NCBI GenBank assembly: GCA_035578175.1
Contig: JAQMRL010000006.1
Span: 55,841,001 to 55,905,000 of the forward strand
Direction: 5' to 3'
DNA from: Catonia carolina
Taxonomy: Eukaryota > Arthropoda > Insecta > Hemiptera > Achilidae
DNA length: 64,000 bases
Shown here one piece after another: positions 24,826 through 36,629 of this stretch (positions within the stretch are counted from its first letter, which is position 1; every line of letters begins with the position of its first letter). Below the pieces are notes generated by a model, which was not told where the DNA came from, searched no databases, and saw only the letters and a program-made list of their open reading frames with translations. The position numbers and the translations under genes were made by a program.

Positions 24826-25720
24826 GCTAAAGTACCCGTTCTTCGAACGGTTTTCTTGATGGTGAGGACGGTCTGTTGGTGTACCGAGTTCGATCCCTGT
24901 CAGGTCTGATATTCTTTAATCATTCATTGTTATCTACTCCTTCCTACTTTCAACGTCAGCATTATTATTAATGAAAAATAAATAGTTGGACGAAAAATAA
25001 AAGCGAGATATTGGTATTTTTCAATTAAGACATAAAGCGCTTTATTATTTTCATAATAAATAAAAGGCAAATCAAAATAAGAACACCACGATGGTTAACT
25101 AAGGAACTATTAAGAATACTAATTCATTTTTGACAATTTGATCGAGAATGGGTGTAGGCCTATAGGGTCGCCTACTGGTGGAATTGGTAGGTAGGTAACT
25201 GACTGAATGAATACGGATTTTACCGGCGCGTAGGCCTCTGTTTATTTTGTATGTTCGTATTCTAAAAATATTGATATGTTTCTTTTTTCTTAATTAGTAA
25301 TATCTCCGTTATTATGAGTATGCATGAAAATGAAAAACTTAAAATGATAAAACTTATTTGTCTTTAAACGTTTCGTAATTCGATTTTATAACATTTTTTG
25401 ATACATTGACTTTCAAAGGAGATATTCGTAGTTTTTTGTTTACCTCTCCCTCTGAACACCTATCTCTTTATGATATTAAAAAAATTTATAGCGTATTTTC
25501 ATTTCGATCGTGTCCAGAACCTAAATATCAGAATTCACTGAATTTGGTTCTGCGGTTCTTGCGTGATGCCGTAACATACAACCAGACCCACAGATAAACA
25601 GACAAAAATTCAGCTGAACTTATTTTCAGTGTATACTCGATAGATCTGGTGTAGAACAACATTTTGAGGCATTTTGAAAAATTGTACAGACAAAATCACA
25701 ATTTTATTTATATAAATTGA
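24826..25720 (+). repeat. Old retroposon relic: ACTAGC/GTACCCG head and TTGCGTGATGC tail, with a SINE D-like insert
   Basis: The head ACTAGCTAAAGTACCCGTTC resembles the common insect motif ACTAGC...GTACCCG. The tail GGTTCTTGCGTGATGCCGTA, ACATACAACCAGACCCACAG (about 25553-25592) is the usual 3' block of such families. Between them, GAGTTCGATCCCTGTC (about 24889) and a following body resemble SINE D. Boundaries are approximate. Confidence 0.45.
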
Positions 25721-26894
25721 GGAACAAACATTCAAAACGTGTTTTGTCACAAAAATAAAAACCTGAGTTAAACATGCAGTGTTATTAGTTTTACTTCCTG
25801 GAATTGAACCAAACTTATGTTTTCAAATAATAAAAAAATATCTTGTTAAATGGACAATAAACCTCAGCCTTTCATTCAAGAAGTGTTTTGTTCAAAAAGT
25901 ATTTTACCCTACAACCAATCACAGTAATGACAGACTCTCCCCCAAAGTTTCTGATTCATCCGATTTTTACTAGGAGAACACATTGAGTAAATACTTCAAG
26001 AAATTTTGGCTAGGGAAAGTGTTTTGATGAAACGTGCCAATGAGAGGAAAAAATTTTCAAATGTTTAGCAGAAGTTGCTGTAATAATTTAAAATTGAAGT
26101 TAATATGATAAAGCAACATAAGAATCTCCATTTTTTATGGTATGTTTTTCCTAGTTTCGTTCCTTTTGTCCTGTTCAAAAAAACATTCAGCATTTATACT
26201 ATGTTAATGCTGAAAAATATATTTGAATATCCCATTGCTAAAATGATTGATTCAAAGAATGTTTTGTGCAAGACACATTTTGGTTAACTTAAAATTCCTT
26301 ATTTCACTTTTACTTTGTTTAAATCAGCTTAAACCTATTTATAAGGCTTTTAATTTCACATAGACTAACTATCACATGAAGTAAAAAATTAAAGTATTTT
26401 ACACAGATTTAATATTGAAATTATTTTTCGCGTTTTGCCAAAATTAGCCAAAGTTTGATGAAACATGTTTTGAAAATTTGCTTCTCAATTAAAAATTGCG
26501 TTCATAAGGTAATAAAATGCCTTCAAAACCGAATAAATAAATTTTTGGGTTTATTCATCTGTATGTAATTCCTGAATTTTTAATACTGACCCTGTAACGA
26601 TCAAACAAATTAAACTAAAAAATTTTAAAATAATTTAAAAATTGATTATCAGGAAGAGATACTATCATGGATTATTTCAAGATTAAGCTACTTCCAAGCA
26701 ATAATAATTAATAGAGGTTAACGGTACAACGTCACGTTAATAGATAAATTTCCATCTCATAAACAAATAAAAATTTAAGTAAAGTACATTTCACAAACAT
26801 TTCATTTTGTATTTGACATTTTTATTAAGATAGATGATAACGAACGCCCCTTATTATCTAGCAAATTTAATATTACATTCCGATTTGAAAATCC
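25721..26894. other. AT-rich intronic DNA, nothing assigned
   Basis: Short open frames at 25779-25973 and 26105-26287 have no recognisable similarity. Confidence 0.4.
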
Positions 26895-27060
26895 CTTTGT
26901 AACAGAAACTGCTAAAATCAAATATTCAAAATTTAACAGAAAATTAACAGACCACATCAATTCAGCAAAATATCAAGATGAAATTTAACACGCCGCCACT
27001 TCCAAAGAAAATAGACTAGAGATCTACTGATCTAAATAATTATAAAAAAAATATAATACT
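26895..27060 (+). pseudogene. Jockey-like LINE C-terminal fragment
   Basis: The frame gives NPFVTETAKIKYSKFNRKLT, DHINSA, then after a frameshift IKMKFNTPPLPKKID, the typical C-terminal end of jockey-clade ORF2. Confidence 0.55.
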
Positions 27061-28128
27061 TAGTTTCATATTTTTATATTTTACATTTTATAAAACATTA
27101 AAATTTCACTTGTGTCATTTATTTTTTGTTGTTCACATTTTTATTACTCATATAAATATTTTTTTTATATTTCATTTTATCGTTCAGTATTGTTAAAATG
27201 TTAAATTTTTACGCTAATTCTTGTTCAATGCATTCTACGTTTTTTTTTATTATTTATTTATTTATCCAATTTTTTTATCTTTGTTCTCTAATTTTATTAA
27301 TTTTCTTTTTATTGTTCAACTCTTGAATTATACACTAAGATGTATTCTTTTATTAAATCAAAACACACGGATGAACCCGATTTTCTACAGTTTGTGTTTG
27401 TTTCTTATTGACCTATTTTAAAGCTTTTTGGGTGTATTCATCTAATTTTATGTAGGCCTATTTATGTTTTTTTTTTTGGACTAAATATACCATTTATGAA
27501 AGTTCATTTACTTCAAATCATTAAGAAAACAGTTTTTCGAGACCAAATTTGGTGTATTTTGTAAGATATTTCAAAAATATCTAGTTATAGATCTGGGACC
27601 TGTTTTATTCAATTTTGCAGCTCATTTTGCATAAAATCTATTTAGTTTTACAACTTAATTAACACTCTAAACATTTTTGTAGGGCTTCATTTCTGCGGGG
27701 GAAGTGAACCCCGGACGAAAATTTTTGCCAGCTGTAACTCGCTAATGAAGCGATTACGAACCTATGTTTATAATTTTTTCATTATTTTGATGAGAGAAGT
27801 ACACCTCAAAAGTATGTCGGGTTACTCGTGAGTATTATATAATTTCTAAATAAAGAATAAAATTTTAAAAAGTTACGTAATAAGGTTGATAACACCCCCA
27901 TAGGGCGTATTCGGGAGTACCTAGGTTTGTTTCCCAAAATAGGATACTAATTTCATGTAATAGAAAAGTAGAGTATCAGCGTTTTCATTATTACAAAAAA
28001 TCAGATTTTTATAATTAGGAAGGTGATTGTAAATATAGGAAATTGTAAAAATTATATTGTAACGATATTAAATTTATAAATGTTGCTTCAAAATTATATA
28101 AGAATATATAGGGGAAGGAAGCCATATA
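27061..28128. other. AT-rich DNA with one less AT-rich block (27660-27940)
   Basis: GCTTCATTTCTGCGGGGGAA, CCCCGGACG and GCCAGCTGTAACTCGCTAAT look like a conserved part of an unidentified interspersed repeat; no second copy was found in the window. Confidence 0.3.
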
Positions 28129-28497
28129 TGGAATAAGGTCTTATTATGGAATACTAGTGTTTTTCCAGACAGGACGTTGGAAATCCTGATCTTCTTTCAC
28201 CATTGATTAGACCGACAGAAACAACTACCGGATTCAAATAGACCAAATACAGCGTGTTTTTTCAAGGTGATTACAAGAAGATAAAAAAGGTGAAAAGTGG
28301 ATTTAATGCTCGAGGTGTAATAATTGATATCATAAACAATACACTAGTGCTGAAAGGTTGTATTTTGTCTGCGATTACTGTGAATAAACTGATTGGACTA
28401 ATACTTTGGTGCTTTAAAACCTATGTAGGCAAATTATGTATCTATTCTAAGTATTCGAAATGATAACCCAATATATTCCATATTAAGATCCTATTTT
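28129..28497 (+). mobile_element. Possible TIR element next to vnd exon 1
   Basis: The left end AATAAGGTCTTATTATGGAA (about 28132) and the right end, read on the minus strand, AATAGGATCTTAATATGGAA (about 28494) are similar inverted sequences about 370 bp apart. The interior is non-coding. Only one copy is present, so classification is weak. Confidence 0.4.
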
Positions 28498-28827
28498 GTG
28501 AATTGTAAAAATTATGTCGCTAAAGAAAATTAAAAAGAAAAAATTATATTTGTACATTTAAGATTTTGTATTTTCTAGTTGCGAAGTAAACTATTTCTAC
28601 TATTGATATAAAAGTCAAGTAATTTAAAAAAAGTCATAGAAACCCAGAAAAATGAAAAAATGAAAATGGTATTCAATATTTAGTTCCTCTCCCCTATTAT
28701 AAGTAGGCTATACAGGATTTATAATTTATATTAGAAAATAAACCATTCTGATAAGATGATGATAGTTTACAACTTTATCATGCATTAGAAAGAAATATTA
28801 GGAGTAATTTAATACATATTTACGAAC

Positions 28828-29012
28828 CCAGGTAATGCAGATCTTATTGCTGGTGAACACCATGCGGCAGGAAGTAATGGGCACCATGGTGGCATTAAAG
28901 CAGGACACCATGCTAATAATGGTGCGGTAACTCTTGGAATTGGTGGTAAATTCGCTCTAACTGATCCCCCGGAACTCGGGGGACTTTTATCTTCACCAGG
29001 TTCAGTTGTCAT
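28828..29012 (-). CDS. vnd: vnd exon 1 (first coding exon): N-terminus with W/P-rich conserved block
   Basis: This exon encodes 61 codons plus two bases. The ATG at 29012-29010 has an in-frame TAA four codons upstream, which supports the start. It begins MTTEPGEDKSPPSSGGS, then has a Pro/Trp/Leu-rich segment with PLLAW, PPWCPLLPAAW and IRSALPG. Drosophila Vnd has the same arrangement (LPW, LLPPW, LLPAAF, LRNALPG, from memory) just before its TN motif, so this is ortholog-level similarity. The 5' splice site is GG/GTTCGTAAAT, a weak donor, but it is the only one giving the phase-2 join to the next exon and the G-L-L-D sequence expected. The N-terminus is much shorter than Drosophila's. A Gly/His-rich frame on the opposite strand is a shadow. 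Confidence 0.8.
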
Positions 29013-30440
29013 AACAATTTTTTAATATAAACCAAAAAAAAAACTAAGATACTTTAATTTAAATAACGCACAATACACTAAAAAATGATGATGTAGTCAT
29101 TAGTTTATTAATGAGTTTTTAAACACAAAATTTATCACAATTTATTGAAAACTATAAACAAATTAATAATACACACATGAATCTGTTATTAAATCAATAA
29201 AATTTAATTGACATTTTTTTAAAACCAAATATTAAACCACCTCGGAAATTATTTTTTTTTGGACTAAATAGATAGACTAAATCTTGAACGTTATTTCACA
29301 GACAATGTTTGAATTTAAGTTTAATTATTGAAAGTTCAAAATATTGCTTGATTTTGGAAGAACTTTTCAACAGAACTTTTAAATTTTGAAAATTGATTTT
29401 TTTAGTGGACTATTTCTTGCATTTGGAGAGTAAAAATCAATAACGAAAGTTCACATGTATCATAGTGGATAATGTGATGCCAAATAGAATATCCAGCAGG
29501 AGGCTGCATCAAGTAGAGTTGTTGAAGTTGAAATTTTTAAAGATGACCAGGCCAAAGGAGTAGAAGCACTTGAAATCAAACCACTTGAACTGGTAGTAGA
29601 TAGAACAGTATCATCTCATGTTACCACCACTTAAATTTCCCAGGGTTGAGAAGTTCAGAGAGAGTTTCCCACTTCTCCGATAACCACTTGTACTAACAAT
29701 ACTAGCCAATGATATTGAAGAAAGGCGGAGCATAAAGCCATCCAATCAACACTTCGTTATACCTTTCTATTGATTGGATTTGAATACTCTATTTTGATTG
29801 GTTGAAATTTTCTATCCCCCATATCGACCTTGTTTTTCTCTCTTTCTATTCATACATCTACCCTTAAACGTCACTCACCCCTCTTCTATTATACAAAAAC
29901 ACGTGTCTTTTCTATTCAACGTACCCTTCATTTAATATTTCTATCTCACTCACTCTTATTCACGCATCGATTTATTCTCTTTCTTTATTACACTACGTTA
30001 TTTCATCCTTTTCTTTCCACCTGGTTACAAAATAACAAACTATCAGACGGTAGCGAATCTTTTTATTGCGACATCTGTTCTCTCTGTCTTTTTCCTCTAG
30101 TCCTTCTTTCCTAATTTTCTTACTTTATCCTTTTCCTTCTTCTTCGTTGTCTTCTATCGTAACCGCTTCGCTTTCAGCGCCTTCTGTAGTTTTTTTTGTT
30201 TCTCTTCTGTCTATTTTATACATCAGTAACCTCCACGTGTTATTCTTTCATTCCTTACTATACGATGCGTTCTATTTCTGACGACTTCATCGTTTTAAAT
30301 TTTGTACAACAATTTAAAAATTAATTTAAGTTAATATTACAATTCTTGTTTAATTTTACAAATATTTGTGATCATTCATCTTGACTAGTGATATTAGAAG
30401 TAAACTTTTAGGTTTGAAAGAAAAGAAGGTAAGTAATTTA
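29013..30440 (-). promoter_or_regulatory. vnd upstream / candidate 5' UTR and promoter region
   Basis: This is the stretch immediately 5' of the vnd start. It is largely free of recognisable repeats. From about 29640 to 30300 it is less AT-rich than its surroundings and strongly purine-rich on the minus strand. CCAAT-type motifs occur near 29740, 29773 and 29797. TATAAAA occurs on the minus strand at 30220-30214, in an orientation fitting vnd, but would imply a 5' UTR of about 1.2 kb. An open 48-codon plus-strand frame at about 29490-29633 and a plus-strand GTAAGT at 30428 are unexplained. No single element is proven. Confidence 0.3.
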
Positions 30441-31879
30441 ACAATTTAATGAAGAAAATTATTTATATATAAATTTTTATATAATACTCCTACGTTATAA
30501 TCGGTTAATTTTCTATAAATAATATAATAACTAATCTGGAAACGAATGTTGAAAACTAGGGAAGTACGACATTCACCAATCTTTGACTACTGTGATGTTT
30601 ATAAAAGATAAAAAATAAATAAAATACAAAAGAATATTACCTACGCTAAATTTTATTTGCAATATCTATAAGGCAAATCTAAAAAAATCAATCATATTTT
30701 TGCAACCCTGATTTAAATTAAAAATATTATCTAATAAATTGATTACCGATAAATTTTTATGTTCGTAAAGTCTATTCAAATATTTAATATTGTTAAGGTT
30801 TTTATTTCAATTGGTTTAAATTAATAATCTCTAAAAATAAATATGTCTCTTATACACCAGAATACGTTCAACATGTCTGATACGCTTGTCTGGAATCGTT
30901 CAAAAATTTTTATCTTAGAATTTTCAGAATTAATTTTATCCTAATGTTGTATTCCGTATGTAAAAATCGGTTTTATCATAGATTCATTTCGTTTTATTTC
31001 AACATGGGAGATTTATTTCTCAAAAGTCTAGAAGTTATATTTTACAAAAAAATAGATCTAGTTGTTTTCTTTCCGTAGATATGTGCTGCTTTCATGATGT
31101 ACGAGGCACACGTAAAAAAATGAGTGAAAAAATCTTACAACAAATAAGCCTACAAATAATTTTAAAATAATATATTAATTTCTAAACTAAAATTGAAGTT
31201 TCCTATGTAAATCAGGTTAATATAGTTAATTAAGTTAATCATCTGTTAGATTAGCAGAAGATAGAATCTCAACTAGACAAGTTTTATGTTTTAAAAATAA
31301 ATACTTAAATTTTATACAGCTGAAAGTTTATATAAAATATTCATATTACATTGTTTTTATTGTAAATATTCATATTATTATTAAACCTGTTAACTACTGA
31401 TTCAGAATTGAAGTTAATTTTAAATTTATCAAGTTCATTTAAAATTTAAATACTTTTGCTGTAGCCTAAACAAAATTTTGTTTTAAATCACTGTGCAAAT
31501 GCTAACAATTTGTAAGATTTATTGCGTTATTGTATATTGTTAGAAAAATCTAATGAAATATTTTACGGTTAATCGTGGTAAATTCAACATTAATGTTTAT
31601 AGTCTTTATCCGTAATTTAGGCTATAACTGTTTACTTAAATTTACTAAATTAAATTTAGTTTACTTAAATTTGGAAAATTTTTATTTACATTTGAATTTG
31701 ATTTAAAATTAAAATAAAACCAACTCACTTTGAAATTTTAAGATTGTGCTTTAGCATAGACTATTTTAAAGTTATTCAATCTATTTTTCTTTCACGTGAA
31801 AAATAGTCTATCTTAGCCTATCATGAAGTTCTTCAATGAGATAACACGTTACAAAACATTAAACAAAAATTCTTATCAA
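30441..31879. other. AT-rich DNA, nothing assigned
   Basis: No coding, TIR or tRNA-like signal was seen. Confidence 0.4.
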
Positions 31880-32689
31880 CGGTTTGCTTTTCTTTGCTTT
31901 TACGGCCTCATTGGGCCACTTGAATCAAATTTAGAAATCCTTTTTGGTTTGGTTTTAGGATTCTTACGCTTTTCCCAATAATTCTTCATATTTTGGGATC
32001 TGATCTGCCTGATTTTATCTAGGAACATATCATTGACGACGGAGCTCGAGTTTTTTCGACGAATCATATGTTTTTATCTTTATGCAACTTAAGCTGTTCA
32101 GATTTTTCTAAAATATCTTGTTTTTCAATGTTGAATTCTTATATATCTTGTTTTACTTCGACCAACCACCTTAAAGAGTTTTTCCACGAGTTAATTATAG
32201 AAATGAGTTGCTTAGTTACTCGATTATCCGGTATTCTAATAAAATACCCGAAGAAAGAAATTCTTTTCTTCCGCATATTGTCAGTAATTGGCTTGATTTT
32301 ATGGTAGAGTTCAGAATTAGGCATTAAGATCGAAATATCGTTGAGTTTCCGTTTTTTGTTTATTAAAGTCCTAAGGATTCTTCTTTCTATACCAAGAATT
32401 TCTCTCATTCTCGTTTTAGTTTTGAAATTAGAAGTGGTTTCGCAGCAATTAGTGAGTTCGAGTTGAACTACCGTTTTATAGTAATGCAGTTCAGATTGAA
32501 TAGGTCTTTCTTGTATGGTATTGGTAAGTTGCTGCGCTAATTTGTTGGTTCTAATTTTCCAGGTTGCTTTCTCACTTCAGTTGTAAGTTATTGTCTCGCC
32601 AAGATATTTAAAGTCTTCGATAATATCGACTAAGTTACCATTTTCATTTACTCGACCAATACAGAGCGGTTCGGTGATCATGATTTTAG
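31880..32689 (-). pseudogene. LINE lineage A, post-RT C-terminal region
   Basis: The minus strand gives FKYLGETITYN, MREILGIERRILRTLINKKR, ELYHKIKPITDNMRKKRISF and FGYFIRIPDNRVTKQLISII, ending in KNYWEKRKNPK-like residues near 31950. Stops and frameshifts show decay. It is homologous to the fragments at 4268, 53800 and 57678. Confidence 0.72.
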
Positions 32690-33478
32690 TTTAGTTTTTA
32701 GCTTATTTAATTTAGAACATCTATCGAGTAAGCGTTTCAGTTGAGAGAAGCGTGTTTTGAGTTTGTGGCGTGTGTGTGTAACATGTACGTTCCATGTAAG
32801 TTTTCTGTTCAAGTGTAAGCCTAAGTAGCGTGTTTGCTTAGTGTGAGGTAGCCAAATATTATTAATGTAAACGGTTGGGCAGTTATGTCGTCTAAGAGTA
32901 AACGTCATTTGTAGCGATTTGTTTTCATTAATTTTAATTTTCCAAAGTTTAAGCCATGACTCTATCTGGTGTAAATGGTTTTGTGTCTTTCGAGTTGCAA
33001 TTACAGGACAATTTACAATTAACAATCTACAAGACAGTCTTAAGACCAATCTGGACATATGGAGTTTGGGGATCTGCTAAACTTTCATACATGAAATGTA
33101 TATAAGCGATTCAGAACAAGATTCTACGAACGATAACGCAAAGGTCCTTTTACATCACAAACTCAATGTTGCACAAAGACTTACAAATCCCCTACGTAAA
33201 ATTGATATCGCGAAACAACTATACAAGACGATGCATGCCAAATTTGAATTATATGACAACCCTCTCATACAAAACATGTACACTAGGGCGATACCGGGTA
33301 CTCAGCGCAGAAGTTTGAAGCTCCTCTGGCCAAGAGATCTTCTTGGCCAACTGTAGGACTGTGGTGATGACTGCACGCTCCTTCAAGTAAATCAAGTTTT
33401 GGAACATTAGCTTTACATTTAGAAATTGTTGTATTAATTTAATAACAGTTACTGTATTTCAATTGAAAGTGTCAAAAA
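32690..33478 (+). mobile_element. Jockey-like LINE copy with 5' inversion (twin priming)
   Basis: 33009-32690 on the minus strand encodes CPVIATRKTQNHLHQIESWL, KIKINENKSLQMTFTLRRHN, TRYLGLHLNRKLTW and ends RCSKLNKLKTK. 33010-33390 on the plus strand starts LQLTIYKTVLRPIWTYGVWG and continues to the C-terminus. In an intact element, RCSKL is followed directly by the IYKT-IWTYG segment. The two pieces are therefore adjacent in the element but joined head to head in the genome. The 3' UTR ends GTGTCAAAAAAA, as in the copy at 37955. Confidence 0.85.
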
Positions 33479-33524
33479 AAATTTTAGCAACGGTTTGTTT
33501 ACTTTAAAAATAATGACAAAAATA

Positions 33525-33910
33525 ATTTTCGGGGTACAAACTTTTCAAAACAAATTTTTACGTTTAATCATATTGTAGTTCCTACCACGTACGAACCTCT
33601 ATCATACACGAGACTTCAACCTAGGTACTCAACCATTAACAAACTTTACACTCGTTTCCATTCAAAATTAATAAATCACATGAATTCAAAGGTACGAACA
33701 TTGTCACACCCAAAAAAATCCACAAAGAAAATTGAAAAGATGCTAGAATAAGGATCTTATAATTTTTTATATTGTAAAACAGCATTGAGGGTTTACGAAT
33801 GGGTGATTTCCTTAATAAAGAAAAAACAGGGCATGAAACGTGTACATCATAAGTGCAGTTGGTTGTATAAATATACCGTTATAGTTGTTATTAAATAAAG
33901 AAAAAAAATT
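33525..33910 (+). pseudogene. Jockey-like LINE 3' end with AATAAAG tail
   Basis: The frame reads VQTFQNKFLRLII, TYEPLSYTRLQPRYSTINKL, YTRFHSKLINHMNSKVRTLS and HPKKSTKKIEKMLE-stop. The 3' UTR ends TATTAAATAAAGAAAAAAAA near 33903. It lies just downstream of the twin-primed copy. Confidence 0.7.
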
Positions 33911-33924
33911 ATGATTAATTTATT

Positions 33925-34083
33925 TTTAGTTTATTCAAATTCGCATCAACAACTTTTTGACTATTGTGGGTTCCGGTACTGTAACAGTGAGGTTAAAATT
34001 TCAAAACTTAGCTGGGAATCGAATCTGGGACATTCCGCTTTGTAGGCTAGTGCGCTACTCATTACGCCACGGAGGCAACCAAT
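33925..34083 (-). repeat. tRNA-derived SINE family E, copy 1
   Basis: The minus strand reads GCCTCCGTGGCGTAATGAGT, AGCGCACTAGCC, then B-box-like AGATTCGATTCCC and a body with GTTACAGTACCGGAACCCAC. It matches 58531-58690 and 62429-62580. Confidence 0.75.
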
Positions 34084-34258
34084 TTTTAGTTTATTTCAAG
34101 TTACTTTAACAGATTGTTTATTTGCAACTATTGTCTGTTTTCCATTAAACATATGGGATTAAATTTTTTACATTATTTTCCTGTTAAAATTTTCAAGCAG
34201 TTATTTTTATATTAAAAATTAGATAATGTTTTTCTGTTTTTTATATTATTTTCACAAC

Positions 34259-34968
34259 TGAATCAGTTATTTCAGAAACCCAAAATTTTAATTTTTTTCT
34301 TTAGTGCACTTAAGAACTAACTGAATGTAAACACACCATCCCTACAAAAATCACGTAAGTCTGGCTTTCCTTAAGTAATATATAACACTAAGAAAAGACT
34401 TTTCCTTAAGGATATAAAGTGTTTTAATTAAAAAATGAAAGTGGATGTTCTTTTGAACCTGAAGCTCTACTTTCTAGTGGAAGAGGTCATACAAAGATTG
34501 TATGCAAAAATATTTTTAAGATGTATAGTCTAACTAATGTTTAGGACAACGATGGAGAACGTAAATAGCCCTAAAACTGAACATTTTTCTTTCTTAAAGT
34601 TAAGAATTTAAATTTTCATTATTGCAGAAATCTGTTTTTAAATCGTAATTTAAACTACTGAAATTAATTATTAATGAATAATATTGTACAACTCATTTTT
34701 CTTCTGGTCTAACAACGTATTTTACAGAAAACTTCAGAAGTTAACATTTTACTCCAATTTATTTCAGAAACACCTTAAGTTTAAATTTTTAATTTTTTTT
34801 TAAACAAGTGATTTGTCTTTAAAAATACAAAAGTATATTTTATAATAAAGGGGAGAGACCTCTGAACAATTTATATATTTATAATTGAAACGTAATAAAT
34901 TATAAGTTTTTAAATTTTTCCAAAAGTTAATTATTTTTATTTATGAGCTTTCTGAAATGAACGATTCT
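34259..34968 (-). mobile_element. MITE family F, copy 2
   Basis: The reverse complement aligns with 3271-3985 along its length, for example ATCACGTAAGTCTGGCTTTC and TAAGTAATATATAACAC. The TIRs TGAATCAGTTATTTCAGAAA / GAATCGTTCATTTCAGAAAG are slightly diverged. Confidence 0.78.
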
Positions 34969-35547
34969 GTGGCTGCAACCAATTAAACAGATAGGCTTCA
35001 ATTGCAAAAATCAACGACGTTAGAATACGAGAAGAACACCATCTTATAGCAGTCCAAATTCATAAATTTTATAAGGATACCTAGTAAATTTTGACTGTTT
35101 AGAACGCGGATTAGTGGGTTATTATTTTTTAATTTGTATTTAATTCGCTGGTATATCTATTGAATTGTTTCATTAACGTAAGGGATGTTAAGACCTGTGT
35201 GTAATGTATGATTGGAAATATATAAGGGAGCGAATTAATAATTGTTTTAAAACTTATTCGCAGGTAGTTGACTACTTTTTAACATTACTGTTTCTATATT
35301 AACGTTGATTACATTGGATTTAATCAATTAAAATTCATAAAATTAGCCTATATTTAGTCTATGCTGCTTGATAGAATAATACAAATTAAATTATAATATA
35401 ATTATATATTAACGAGTTATTTCAATAGCCATAAAAATTTACAATATCAACTTGTTTAAAATGTTAACGTTAAGTTAATAATTATGTAGGAGTAATTTCA
35501 CAGTCATTATTAATAGATTGACTAACTTCTTCTTTTTTTGCCTATAA
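34969..35547. other. AT-rich DNA, nothing assigned
   Basis: No structure supported. Confidence 0.4.
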
Positions 35548-36280
35548 TGAGAAGGTGGAGTGTTAAATTAATTGCGCTCGATCTGCTGGTTCCAGGGCTA
35601 CAAAAAATAGTTCTGTTTCTTATCATATAGTCAGCCAAATATATGACTGAATTATTTAACCCATTAACGCCGAAATTTTTTTTTTCACCCGATCTTTTTA
35701 ATTTTTGTGTATATGACAATACACATATAGGACATATTATCTGTGAAATATTATTAAATTAACTGGAGCCAAACGTGAGATATGGGGTGTGATCATATGG
35801 ACACGCTAGGCGCTTGTGGGGTCGGAAAATTGATACTGTTAGATTATAGTATCGCATTAGGTTCTGTGTAAAATAAACCTCAAAATAACAATTTTAAATG
35901 TATTTTTTTGTACAAATGCGTTACTTACTTATAATACAATACATATTAGTAGTCTATTTATAAAACTTTTTTTTTATAAAATAATAATTAGGTATAATTT
36001 TATAACAAATAGTCTGTTTATCCTATAACAAACAGATTAGAAGAAACAAATGTTTAAATTCGTTGAAAAACATATAGGCCTACGTGTATAAAACTACTAT
36101 AAACAAATAAAAAAAATGTAAGAAATACGTAATATAAAGTATAAAATAAAAGTGCAAAATAATTATAAAAATATAAAAATAACATAAACACAGGTGAATA
36201 TTGCAAAATTGTTAATAAAACGATTAGTGTAAGAATTATAAAATACTAAAAAGTTCCATAGTTACATGACTAACTTATCT

Positions 36281-36556
36281 ACTGTGAAATAAAATAAAAC
36301 CATTTACACATAATCCGACATTACATTTAACGCACTCCGTTCTTACAGTACTTGTACAGGACCCAGCACAGCGACGTCTATTGCATGGTTTTACGAGATG
36401 CCCAAACCCATCTAATCTTATGTCATCACTTACCCTACAGTTCATTTTACTGAATTTTGAAATTGATGGACGTCCTGGCCCCATTGGTAACTGTCTGTAC
36501 TTTGTTAAATATGTGATGACTATTTCCCGTAGCTCTTGGTGGTAAACCTTCAGCAC
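36281..36556 (-). pseudogene. piggyBac transposase C-terminal Cys-rich fragment (element 1)
   Basis: Encodes LREIVITYLTKYRQLPMGPG, RPSISK, then a Cys-rich tail with CNRRRCAGSC and CVKCNVGLC. It corresponds to the end of the catalytic region linker plus the C-terminal cysteine-rich (ring/PHD-like) DNA-binding domain of piggyBac transposases. About 70 bp separates it from the N-terminal fragment, marking the internal deletion. Confidence 0.75.
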
Positions 36557-36629
36557 TCCAATTCAAAACTTCTCGTTTAATTTTTTTTCTTGGATTTGCT
36601 AGACATACTCGTATTTTATTGCTTTAATT

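Larger units (their letters stand above)
17463..28827 (-). other. vnd intron 1 (11.4 kb)
   Basis: It is bounded by donor GTTCGT (28827) and acceptor TTTTAG (17463). It contains SINE C, a mariner relic, a family A piece, a LINE 3' end, family B copy 5, a pogo-like MITE, an older SINE/LINE relic, a jockey piece and a TIR-like element near exon 1. Confidence 0.65.

Noticed and set aside
28829..29026. Plus-strand open frame rich in Gly and His with purine-first codons
   Set aside because: The minus strand of the same DNA matches Vnd residue by residue over the W/P block and joins in phase to the TN exon, so the plus frame is a shadow.
29830..30281. Plus-strand frames of 94 and 71 codons rich in Ser, Phe and Leu
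   Set aside because: They arise from a pyrimidine-rich tract; no motif, and the region sits upstream of minus-strand vnd.
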